Shown piece by piece: positions 1 through 8,353 of a DNA stretch of 26,611 nt. The position numbers were made by a program, and so were the translations under genes. The stretch is taken from the NCBI GenBank assembly GCA_016839635.1, contig JAEOTV010000225.1:1-26611 (forward strand), in the 5' to 3' direction. Source of the stretch: Promethearchaeota archaeon (GTDB lineage: Archaea > Asgardarchaeota > Lokiarchaeia > Sigynarchaeales > SOKP01). The notes under the pieces are model-generated. The model did not search any database. It was not told the origin of the DNA and saw only the letters and a list, made by a program, of their open reading frames with translations. Every line of letters begins with the position of its first letter. Positions within the stretch are counted from its first letter, which is position 1.

Positions 1-1172
1 ACTTAGAATTTACTGAAGAAGTTAGAGATGTTATTTTACCATGTATTACTTGTGGTCAATGTTCAGCTCAGTGTGAAAATAAAATTCGTACTGTTGATAT
101 TATTGAGGCTTTAAGAGCTGCATGTATAGAATCGGGAGTACCTATGATAGATAAGCATGAACTAGTAGATAGATTAGTAAAAGAGCGAAATAATCCATAT
201 GGTGGAGCTGCTAATGAACGATTTAAATGGGCTAAGGATGCGGGTTTGGAGAAATTTATCAATAATAAAGACGCTAAAATTGCTTATTATGTTGGATGTA
301 CTGCTAGTTATCGGCAAATTGAAGTTGCAATAGCAACTGCAAAATTATTTGAACAATTAGGTATGAATTTCACATTAGTTGCTGATGAAGTATGTTGTGG
401 AAGCCCATTCTTTAGAGTTGGGGCTGTTGATACTGCACAAGGATTAATGAGGAAAAATCTTGAAGCTTTTAAAAATGTACAAATGGTCTATTTCAGCTGT
501 GCTGGTTGTTATAGAACTTTTACTATTGATTATCCAAAATGGATGGCTGAAGATGAAAAACTTCCATTTAAGACTCAACATGCATTTGAACTTGTGGCCC
601 GATTAGTCCAACAAGAAAAAATCAAATTCAAACCTAACAAGGAATTAAAGGGTAAAGTGGTTACATATCATGATCCCTGTCACACTGGAAGACATTTTGC
701 AGTTGATATGGAACAAGAGATGATTGAGAAATCTGAAAATCTAATGATGGATAGTAGAAAAATTAAGAATGCAATCGAAGCGTGGTACGACGTTCCACGA
801 GTTATTCTTAGAAAACTTGAAGAAGATGTGGCAATTAAATTTAAAGAGATGTACCGTATAAAACTTGATAGCATGTGTTGTGGAGCAGGTGGAGGAGTGA
901 GGGCAGGATATCCTGAATTTTCTCTTAAAACCGCAAGTCTTCGATGTGATGAAGCGAATGCTGTAGGTGCGGATATTTTAACAACTGAATGTCCATTTTG
1001 TTGGAGGAATTTATCAGATTCGAACGATCAGTATAACCATGGTTTACAAGTCATGGGGATTCTTCAGATGATTACAGAATATAATCTTTTAGAGACTTTA
1101 GAAAAACCAAATGAAAAAGATTTCTTAACCCCTTCTATTAGAGAGACAATGGAAGAGAACCCAAAAAAATGA
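1..1172 (+). CDS. HdrD/GlpC-type iron-sulfur CCG-domain oxidoreductase, 5' partial
   Basis: The reading frame is open from the left edge (first full codon at 3), so the start lies outside the window and 389 residues are visible. Visible residues 14-24 hold a C-x2-C-x2-C-x3-C [4Fe-4S] motif. Two CCG (cysteine-rich) domains follow. The first has C99, CC131-132, C166 and C169; the second has C256, CC322-323, C360 and C363. CCG domains carry the noncubane [4Fe-4S] cluster of heterodisulfide reductase subunits HdrB/HdrD and occur in GlpC, LutA/LldE and related electron-transfer proteins. The first CCG spacing is canonical, but the second has 65 residues between C256 and the CC pair instead of the usual 31-39, an insertion of about 27 residues. 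Likely role: cytosolic thiol/disulfide or quinone-linked electron transfer in an anaerobe. The exact substrate cannot be told. The ferredoxin-plus-two-CCG order favours HdrD over HdrB. Confidence 0.88.
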   Translation, partial: LEFTEEVRDVILPCITCGQCSAQCENKIRTVDIIEALRAACIESGVPMIDKHELVDRLVKERNNPYGGAANERFKWAKDAGLEKFINNKDAKIAYYVGCTASYRQIEVAIATAKLFEQLGMNFTLVADEVCCGSPFFRVGAVDTAQGLMRKNLEAFKNVQMVYFSCAGCYRTFTIDYPKWMAEDEKLPFKTQHAFELVARLVQQEKIKFKPNKELKGKVVTYHDPCHTGRHFAVDMEQEMIEKSENLMMDSRKIKNAIEAWYDVPRVILRKLEEDVAIKFKEMYRIKLDSMCCGAGGGVRAGYPEFSLKTASLRCDEANAVGADILTTECPFCWRNLSDSNDQYNHGLQVMGILQMITEYNLLETLEKPNEKDFLTPSIRETMEENPKK

Positions 1173-1198
1173 GAAAGAACTCATAAAAATTTTATTTC

Positions 1199-1205
1199 TT
1201 TTTTT
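1199..1205 (+). terminator. Oligo-T transcription terminator after the HdrD-like gene
   Basis: A run of seven T lies about 27 nt after the stop codon, preceded by more T-rich sequence. Archaeal RNA polymerase stops at oligo-U without needing a hairpin. Placement fits, but the genome is so AT-rich that such runs also occur by chance. Confidence 0.4.
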
Positions 1206-1394
1206 ATATATTATCAAATATTAAGAATTTAAAAGTTACCGCAGCATGTTTTTTTTAGTTTCTGAATAATTTAATTTTTATCAAAGTAGAGAAGTAAGAT
1301 ATATATTAAAAACAAGTGTTATTCTACTTTATAGATATAAATTACATAAAAAATATCTTTCAAAAAGAAATAAGTAAACGTTAAGTGAAATTAC

Positions 1395-2900
1395 ATGGAT
1401 TTAAGAAGTAACGCTAGAAAATATCTTCCTTTAATTGGATTTGTTTTGATTATAGGCCTTGTTTTATCTGGGTGGATTATATATCTTCCAACAATTCCTG
1501 AAAAAATTCCAAAGCCCGCTAAAAGAAAAGCAATAATTTTATGTAGTGCAAACGATTTCTACGGTAGTGAATCTGAAGATGAATTTAATGGTGGAAATGA
1601 TGCTACATTTGTAAATGATGAGGGAAATTGGACCTTTTCAGGAACTCCAAATAGTGTGGGAGTTCATTCCTTATTTGGTAATGAAACCACTGGATCTATA
1701 TTTATTGAACCAACTGATGGTAATCCAATAAGTGGTGAATTTACACTAGATTATTCAAATTTTTATGGATTACATGAATATGCCCTTTATAACTTAACAG
1801 CTAATTTATTCATACAAAGTGCTGCTACGGTTGATGGTAAAGGTGCTCAAATTGCACTTCGTTGGTTAAATTCGACTGGTGGAGTTGTAAGAACAGACAA
1901 ATCTAACAGTCTTAACTCGACAATTGGTAAATGGGTATCTCTTAATATTGTAAGTGTATGTAATAATGAAACAGGAACTGAAATTACAGATTTAGAATTA
2001 GTTTTTTCATTTGAGGGTGTTTTTGCAGGAGGACCTGCAGATCATGTATACCTTGATGATTTAATTCTGGATAGATTAGTTCAAATTAACTTGACAGATC
2101 CCGCAGATCCACCTCCTGATGGTAAAATTAATTCAGATGGTTTTCCTGCTCAAGCGTTGCAAGTTTATTGGATTTTAAAAGATAATGGATATACCGATGA
2201 TAATATATTCTTAATGCTCTATCATACGGGAGATGATGTAATAGATATCGATGCGGCTGATATTTACACTAATGATTTAAATAGATCCGGAGTACTTGCT
2301 GGCATAGATGTTGAAAATGATGATGTGAATGCAAGTAGGTTTAAGCAAGAATTAGATGTGTTTAACCCGGGTTCCTTTGCCTCAAGTTTGCGTGCCAAGG
2401 ATCAATTGATAATTTTCATGACTGATCATGGTTCAAATGCAGTTCTTCCAGATAAAAATGCGACATTTCATTTCGAAGCAGATAATAGCTATATTAATGA
2501 AACAGAATTTTATGATTTAGTAAAAGAAATACCTTGTACGAGAATGCTTATTTGCGTGGATTGTTGTTTTAGTGGTAATTTTCTAAATGAAAATAGTAAT
2601 ATTGGTCAGAGTTGGTATAATTTACCTAATTGTATTTTAATAAGTGCTGCGTCAAATGTTTTATCTTGGTATTGGATTAACAATAAGAACCCAGATGGTT
2701 TTGCAGGATCATGGTTTTTTCATCCATTTTGGGAACAATTAGATCTAAATCAAACTTTATTATCTGCTTATAATTTTGCATTAGGATTTAATCCGAGTAT
2801 TAATTTTCCAAAATCTGTTGCCATTATTCAGAATCCGTTGATGAAAGATTATTTAGGAATAAATGATGCATGGAGTTTTGATACCGATCCTCAATTATAA
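1395..2900 (+). CDS. Membrane-anchored clan CD (caspase/legumain C13-like) cysteine peptidase with inserted jelly-roll domain
   Basis: This is a 501-residue protein. Residues 11-32 form one hydrophobic N-terminal segment (signal anchor), placing the rest outside the cell. The clan CD core starts at about 45 with beta-strand KAIILCSAND and resumes at about 248 with a helix (FPAQALQVYWILKDNGY). The catalytic pair is visible: H345 in TDHG and C391 in DCCFSG, matching the metacaspase/legumain D-x-C-x-S-G pattern. A following strand (CILISAAS, 413-420) is the usual one after the catalytic Cys. About 180 residues (60-230) sit between the first strand and first helix. They are beta-rich, carry N-x-S/T sequons and end in an HVYLDDLILDRL strand, like a galactose-binding or lectin-like jelly roll. 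Family and catalytic residues are seen; secretion, substrate and autoprocessing are inferred. The N-terminal anchor and many sequons suit a glycosylated archaeal surface protein. Confidence 0.82.
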   Translation: MDLRSNARKYLPLIGFVLIIGLVLSGWIIYLPTIPEKIPKPAKRKAIILCSANDFYGSESEDEFNGGNDATFVNDEGNWTFSGTPNSVGVHSLFGNETTGSIFIEPTDGNPISGEFTLDYSNFYGLHEYALYNLTANLFIQSAATVDGKGAQIALRWLNSTGGVVRTDKSNSLNSTIGKWVSLNIVSVCNNETGTEITDLELVFSFEGVFAGGPADHVYLDDLILDRLVQINLTDPADPPPDGKINSDGFPAQALQVYWILKDNGYTDDNIFLMLYHTGDDVIDIDAADIYTNDLNRSGVLAGIDVENDDVNASRFKQELDVFNPGSFASSLRAKDQLIIFMTDHGSNAVLPDKNATFHFEADNSYINETEFYDLVKEIPCTRMLICVDCCFSGNFLNENSNIGQSWYNLPNCILISAASNVLSWYWINNKNPDGFAGSWFFHPFWEQLDLNQTLLSAYNFALGFNPSINFPKSVAIIQNPLMKDYLGINDAWSFDTDPQL

Positions 2901-2905
2901 ATCTA

Positions 2906-2923
2906 TTTTTTCAATCCTTTTTT
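2906..2923 (+). terminator. Double oligo-T terminator after the caspase-like gene
   Basis: Two T6 runs separated by six bases begin 6 nt after the stop codon. This is typical of archaeal intrinsic termination and separates this gene from the next surface-protein gene. Confidence 0.45.
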
Positions 2924-3047
2924 GTTAATTTAATAGTGAACTCTTTGATTATATTGAGTTTTTTAGATATTTACTATTTTCTTCACTTAAATTTATATTA
3001 CAATTAGAATTTATTCTAAAATAATAAGGTACAAATATAAGGTCATT

Positions 3048-3689
3048 ATGAAAGAAGTTTTTAAGAAGCATCGCAATGAATTAATTTTCAATTTAATTAT
3101 CTTCATATCACTTCTTTTAACAGGTGTAAATTCTCAAATCTACATTGATTTAAATAATCAAGAAGATAAAGGCGATCTCCTTAATAAAAACAATACAATA
3201 TTTATTTCTCAAGGTTCTAATAATGATACTACAGCACCTATTATTACAGTCATTCAACCAGAATACAATAATAGTATAATTAGAATAAAATCTTACACAA
3301 TAATAGCAAATATAACCGATGAGAATCCACCCCTTTATGGTAATGTAACATTTCAAATCTCAAATTTTACTCACTTTTTATTTAATGCTTCAATGAATCT
3401 TGACGGAGGAAATCAATGGAGTTTTAATTGGGATAATATCAGTTTATATCCAAATAGATTTTATAGGTGTTATATAATCCAAATTGTAGCTAAAGATTCA
3501 TCATCAGATCACAACATTGGAATGAGTGGAGAATTTTATATGTATTTAAATTTACCCGGAGTTAATCCAGGTATGTTAAATATATTTCTCTATCTTATAA
3601 TAGTAAGCTTACTTTTTGCAGGAATCGTAGTTTACTTAAATAGAAAAATACTTCGTAAAGTACCAGGCAAAAAAGCAGAAGAGGGGTAG
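3048..3689 (+). CDS. Secreted/membrane-anchored Ig-like surface protein
   Basis: A 213-residue protein of unknown function. Residues 11-29 are a hydrophobic signal or anchor segment after a basic N-terminus. The middle (about 65-165) contains APIITVIQPEYNNS and IIANITDENPP, the strand pattern of archaeal Ig-like/cadherin-like extracellular domains, with several N-glycosylation sequons. Residues about 178-197 form a second hydrophobic helix followed by a basic tail (RKILRKVPGKK), so the ectodomain should face outwards and the C-terminus inwards. It sits between the caspase-like surface protein and the giant coiled-coil gene, each with its own upstream AT-rich spacer (147 and 209 bp), so co-transcription is not assured. 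Likely roles are cell-surface adhesion or structure. No catalytic motif is visible. Confidence 0.7.
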   Translation: MKEVFKKHRNELIFNLIIFISLLLTGVNSQIYIDLNNQEDKGDLLNKNNTIFISQGSNNDTTAPIITVIQPEYNNSIIRIKSYTIIANITDENPPLYGNVTFQISNFTHFLFNASMNLDGGNQWSFNWDNISLYPNRFYRCYIIQIVAKDSSSDHNIGMSGEFYMYLNLPGVNPGMLNIFLYLIIVSLLFAGIVVYLNRKILRKVPGKKAEEG

Positions 3690-3882
3690 GGAATCTACGA
3701 ATATTAAATAAAATTTCTTTAAAATTGATATTTTAAACAAAAACTAGGACCTAAGATACATAAAAATATAAGAAATTTCTCAAAATTCATTATTTACAAA
3801 TATTTTTAAGTATGGTAAATTTAATTCCAAAAAAATAAATGTCAAAATTTTCATTAATAACAAAACAGAAAGTTATGATTTT

Positions 3883-3887
3883 AGGAG
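3883..3887 (+). promoter_or_regulatory. Shine-Dalgarno AGGAG supporting a TTG start
   Basis: AGGAG lies 11 nt before the TTG at 3899. The only nearby in-frame ATG (3875) is followed by an in-frame TAG at 3893, so it cannot start the gene. The Shine-Dalgarno site therefore fixes TTG as the start. Confidence 0.6.
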
Positions 3888-3898
3888 TAATTTAGATA

Positions 3899-6800
3899 TT
3901 GACTATTCAAGATGATAAATCTGCTTATCCTTATATTACACAATTTAAAAAAGAGCCTTTTAAATCGTTTTTAAATATTAAAAGAAAAGAAATTAAAAGT
4001 TTCTATTACAAGAATTATACCAAACTAATTGAATTCTATCAATATTTTAATCAAAACCTATTAAATGCACCTCAATTAAATTTAGAAACAATTTATTGGT
4101 TCCTTTTACTTCGGAAATATCTTAAAGAAGATAAAAATGCAAATAGAGAAGAATTATTTAAATTTATAAAGAATTGTGAAGTTCATCAATATGAAAAAAT
4201 AGGATTCAAATTATCTCCTTATTCTGATAATATTCCCGACATTTATTCTACTTATTTAGCATTATCTTGCCTTAAAATTCTAGGTCTTTTAAAAGAATAT
4301 CTGCTTTCTGAGAAACAAACCCAAATTAAAGGAGAAATTAAAAATTTCGTTTTAGCCCATAAAAAAGGAAACAATTTTGTACATTGCCAAGATAAGGATT
4401 GTGAAACCTGCAAAAATTATCATCCTGCACAAATTTTATATTATGTATTGGAAATCTTCTCCCTCTTAGGAGTTGATGTTCGTAATAATAGGGACCAATT
4501 TCGTTCATTTCTCAGCGATAGAAAAAAAGACTCATCATTAATTTTTAGACTTTTATGCCTTAAATACATAGATCTTGATTCTGAAGTTAAAGATAAAGAA
4601 CTGCAATTCCTTCAACAACAGCAAAAAGAGAGTGGGGGATTCAGTTTTAATCAAGAAGCTAATATTAGTACAACTTTCTGGATGGGTTATACACTTGAGT
4701 TATATTCATGGTTATTAGACTATAATCCTACTGGGATTTATTCCTATATAAATCAAAAATTAGAGGAAATCATAACTGTTCAAGAAAATTGGGCGTTTCC
4801 TAAATTAAAAGAAGTCTCAAAATTAATTGTTCTTCTCTCATTGATTTGGCGGAAGTTTATTGAAGAAATTGAGAGAGAAATATTTAAGCATTTAGAAAAA
4901 GTAAATTATATTGACGTTAATCATTTAAAGACTACTTTTGGTTTTGCAGAATATATTGAAGATATTATATCATATATCAATCTTAATTACAATTTCAATT
5001 TACAGGTTGTAGACAATGAAGCTGAATTTAGGAAATATATCAATAACCTCAGCCAGGGAAAAAAAAAGTTCTTACAAGTCTTCTATGATAAACTAAAGAA
5101 CAATAGTATCATTTCTTTAACCGATCTCTCAAAGAAATATAGGTTTATAAACAATGAACCATTGAGATTGAGGGAAGAAATCTTTCCAATAATCAAAGAA
5201 ATGGTTGAAAAAAGGTTTTTTATAGGAAATATTAGAACAAAAAAGGTTTTTCTTGGTTTTAAAACAAAATACTTATTCTATTTGAACTATCTTTTGAAGA
5301 AAATTATTGTTTCTGATATGGATTTGAACACAGAAAGATTATATGAAGAAAAAGAAAAACTTGGAGACATTAGAAATGATATTTATAATATGACTTTAAA
5401 ATTAAATAGAGTTACCTCCCAGATAAAAGAAGAAATTGAAAGTTATCTTTTAATTGATGAGATTGAATATGCTAAAGTGAGGTTAAAATTCATATTAAGA
5501 GACGCTTTAATGGAAGCGGATTTTTTAAATGAAAATATCGAAAGCTCTTTTAACGAAATTCTTAAATATATCAACATACAAGCGAGTTTAGGTGCAGAGA
5601 TCGCTCAATGGAATAAATTATATTCTGTTTTACAGAAGAGATTATCAGATGTAGGTGCTTATCTTCAGAGTAAAATACAGGAAAAAGAAGATTTAAGAAA
5701 TCTAAATGACTTATTAGAAAATTTAAAAGAAAGAGTCGGTATCATTGAAGAAGATTTACACAAAAGATTAGATTCTTTCAGAAAGCTATTCAGCGATACT
5801 TTTGAAAAAGAATATGATAACGAGAAACTAAATCTTATTCTAGAGGATTTGGATCTAATTGCTCAAAATGTTAAAAAATATGATGCTATAATATATAATG
5901 TTTCTCAGCAGGTCACTACTAAGGAAAAGAAAATTGTTAAGAAACATAAAAAGACTATTGATAATTGGGTAAAGGTAAAGGATTTTTTCAATGTCGAATT
6001 CAATTATTATATTGATGGATTCCAACTTTTCAACATTAACTTACAAAAGATTGAAGAAATAAATGAACAAATTAAAATTGATATTAATGAAATCAACAAC
6101 AAAACAAGAAGTAAAATAGTGGCAAGTGCATTCCAAGATGCCTTTAATATTACCAAGAAAGAAACTGATCTGTTATTAAATAAGAGATTAAATGAAATTA
6201 AAGAACTTCAATCAGCAATTAAACAAGAAATTAAAAAAAAGCAGAAGCTCTATATACTTTATCGGCACATACAGGACAAATTAGAGGTTTTAGAATCTAA
6301 TGTGATCGAATTATTTGCTAACCAGGTAAAGGATTTAAAAAACAAAATCATAGAAGAAAGAAATCGAAGTAAATTGGAGGATTTTGATAATTATACTTCT
6401 CAAAATATTTCTGATCTCAAATCTCAATTGAAAAATACAAAAAGTAGTTTAAATTTATCTCATAATTTAACAATTGAGGATATTACCAAAAGATTTGATG
6501 TGTTAAAAAGTGATTATGATAAGATAAATAAAATTTATTTAAAAAAATTAAATGATTGTTATAAAAACATTGATAATTTTAAAGAAAAATCAGAGCTCAG
6601 TATAATTCAATGGGAGAAATTAAGTGAATTTTTTATCAATGAAATTTCAATTTTAAAGGATGAGTATGTCAATCGTATTATTTCATCAAAATTAAATGTA
6701 ATGGCTGTTGAGAAAAAAACAAATAATATTAAATTAGTTGATTTAAAGGATGAAATTAAATTATCTTGTAAGATTCTTGTAAATAGATTAAAGGATATGA

Positions 6801-8308
6801 TTGAGATTTCGAAAATCAATGCAGAACTTAATGAAGAAGAAAAATCTATTTTAGTATACACTGATCACTATTATTTAAATAAAGAACTCAAGAATTATAT
6901 TGATAATAACTTATTAAAATTAAATAGGGAGAGAATTGGTAAAATTTTAGCATTATATGATTCAAGCATTAGAAATAGGACTTTAAACACCAATATGTTA
7001 GAGCTCCAAAACAGAATTAATGATTTAAGAATTTTTAAAGATGTTCTCCCAAATCAATTCTATGAAAAAGTTCGGGAGCTTCAAATTAATCAGGAAAGGG
7101 AAGAATATATAGCTACAAAAAATAACTTTGAATCAATTCTAGAAAATGAAAGAGCAGCCATAAATAAAATAAACCAGAGTTTAAAGGTATTTAATGAAAT
7201 GCAGAGTTTTATAAGACAACAATTCAATAGCCTTAACATAGAAATGAAAGCGTATTCTGATAAAGTCTTCAAAGAACCCGAAAGTTATGATAATTACTTA
7301 AGAATTCAAGAAACTTTTGAAAGTAATAGACATAAAATTAATGAGGAATTGAAGAAATCTCAAAATAAAATTGAAGAACGAATAAATTCACTAATTAGTA
7401 AATCTGGTGATTCAAGTAAATTAGTTCCGGAAATAAGAGAGTTATATGTAAAAACAAAAAATGACTTTTCAAACTTTTTTAACAATAAAATACAAAAAAT
7501 TAATGATTATTTAAACAAGATGAAGAGTGAGTCATTTCGAGAGAAGTTGGTAAATCTTGTTAATAAAAAAAAGATTCATTTAAGCCAATTACTTGGTAAT
7601 TTAGAAAGAAAAGTAGAAGATAATATCGATATTAAAGAATTCAAGAAGAGTAATGTTTTAATTCAAAAGAGAGCAAAAAGTATTGAACTAGAGATCAAGG
7701 AGATTACAAAATCTATTGATAATACAACGAAAGAATTTACTAAACAATCTAAAAACTTTAGACATACGTCAAAATTTATACTAGAAGATTTCCATAAATT
7801 TATTGATGAATATACGGAGATTTTAACTGAAAAAGTTAAAGCTTTGGAACGTTTAATTCTAAAATCATATATAGATATGACTCTGAAAGCTGTTGCAAAT
7901 GGATATTTAACAGTTGGGTTTCTAAATAATGAATTAAAAATAAAAAAACAAAATATACAAGATCATTTACTCTTTCTAATCAGTGGCGAAGATTTAAATG
8001 GTAAATATGACCCCAGATTTGCTATATACTATGAAAATCCGGAAATACTTGAAGATCTAGATGAGGCCGAACTAGAAGTCATAAAAAGTACTAATTTTAA
8101 AATTAATATGATGATGCGTCATCTAAAAAATATAGCGAGTCAATATGGTTCCATTATTGCCTTCTTTGCGAGTGTTGTTACAATTTCATATTATTTATTC
8201 CTTTTTAGTGGAGGGAATCCTGCTGTACTTGCTTTACCAATTGTAATTACGGTACTTCTTATAGTATTTTATTTATTGAGAAAAAGTAAAGAAGAGAAGA
8301 TAAAGTAA
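3899..8308 (+). CDS. Giant coiled-coil protein with N-terminal prenyltransferase-like alpha/alpha toroid and C-terminal membrane hairpin
   Basis: 1469 residues, TTG start with a Shine-Dalgarno site. Residues about 60-300 are paired helices with the repeats DIYSTYLALSCLKILGLL and GGFSFNQEANISTTFWMGYTLELY. This is the GGF...TT/Y...L pattern of protein prenyltransferase/terpene cyclase alpha-alpha toroids (PF00432-like). A loop inside it has C163, C168, C171 and H175, a possible metal site. Residues about 340-450 look like a winged-helix or other small helical domain. Residues about 475-1320 are almost continuous charged coiled coil rich in K, E, N and L. Residues about 1330-1380 form a second winged-helix-like unit (GYLTVGFLNNELKI). 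Two hydrophobic helices at about 1418-1437 and 1444-1460 join through GGNPA, and a basic tail follows, so the bulk should face the cytosol on a C-terminal hairpin anchor. Function unknown; the layout recalls golgin-type tethers, which is analogy only. Prenyltransferase activity is not claimed. Confidence 0.8.
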   Translation: MTIQDDKSAYPYITQFKKEPFKSFLNIKRKEIKSFYYKNYTKLIEFYQYFNQNLLNAPQLNLETIYWFLLLRKYLKEDKNANREELFKFIKNCEVHQYEKIGFKLSPYSDNIPDIYSTYLALSCLKILGLLKEYLLSEKQTQIKGEIKNFVLAHKKGNNFVHCQDKDCETCKNYHPAQILYYVLEIFSLLGVDVRNNRDQFRSFLSDRKKDSSLIFRLLCLKYIDLDSEVKDKELQFLQQQQKESGGFSFNQEANISTTFWMGYTLELYSWLLDYNPTGIYSYINQKLEEIITVQENWAFPKLKEVSKLIVLLSLIWRKFIEEIEREIFKHLEKVNYIDVNHLKTTFGFAEYIEDIISYINLNYNFNLQVVDNEAEFRKYINNLSQGKKKFLQVFYDKLKNNSIISLTDLSKKYRFINNEPLRLREEIFPIIKEMVEKRFFIGNIRTKKVFLGFKTKYLFYLNYLLKKIIVSDMDLNTERLYEEKEKLGDIRNDIYNMTLKLNRVTSQIKEEIESYLLIDEIEYAKVRLKFILRDALMEADFLNENIESSFNEILKYINIQASLGAEIAQWNKLYSVLQKRLSDVGAYLQSKIQEKEDLRNLNDLLENLKERVGIIEEDLHKRLDSFRKLFSDTFEKEYDNEKLNLILEDLDLIAQNVKKYDAIIYNVSQQVTTKEKKIVKKHKKTIDNWVKVKDFFNVEFNYYIDGFQLFNINLQKIEEINEQIKIDINEINNKTRSKIVASAFQDAFNITKKETDLLLNKRLNEIKELQSAIKQEIKKKQKLYILYRHIQDKLEVLESNVIELFANQVKDLKNKIIEERNRSKLEDFDNYTSQNISDLKSQLKNTKSSLNLSHNLTIEDITKRFDVLKSDYDKINKIYLKKLNDCYKNIDNFKEKSELSIIQWEKLSEFFINEISILKDEYVNRIISSKLNVMAVEKKTNNIKLVDLKDEIKLSCKILVNRLKDMIEISKINAELNEEEKSILVYTDHYYLNKELKNYIDNNLLKLNRERIGKILALYDSSIRNRTLNTNMLELQNRINDLRIFKDVLPNQFYEKVRELQINQEREEYIATKNNFESILENERAAINKINQSLKVFNEMQSFIRQQFNSLNIEMKAYSDKVFKEPESYDNYLRIQETFESNRHKINEELKKSQNKIEERINSLISKSGDSSKLVPEIRELYVKTKNDFSNFFNNKIQKINDYLNKMKSESFREKLVNLVNKKKIHLSQLLGNLERKVEDNIDIKEFKKSNVLIQKRAKSIELEIKEITKSIDNTTKEFTKQSKNFRHTSKFILEDFHKFIDEYTEILTEKVKALERLILKSYIDMTLKAVANGYLTVGFLNNELKIKKQNIQDHLLFLISGEDLNGKYDPRFAIYYENPEILEDLDEAELEVIKSTNFKINMMMRHLKNIASQYGSIIAFFASVVTISYYLFLFSGGNPAVLALPIVITVLLIVFYLLRKSKEEKIK

Positions 8309-8333
8309 CCGATAATTTTTCTTAATACACTTC

Positions 8334-8343
8334 TTTTTTTTTT
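8334..8343 (+). terminator. Oligo-T terminator of the giant coiled-coil gene
   Basis: T10 occurs 26 nt after the stop codon, in the 45-bp gap between two convergent genes. This is a good archaeal oligo-U terminator for the plus-strand gene. Confidence 0.6.
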
Positions 8344-8353
8344 ATATTTCTGA

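Noticed and set aside
3899..8308. Calling the giant protein an SMC/Rad50-type ATPase because of its coiled coil
   Set aside because: No Walker A or ABC signature at either end; it has a toroid head and membrane anchor instead.
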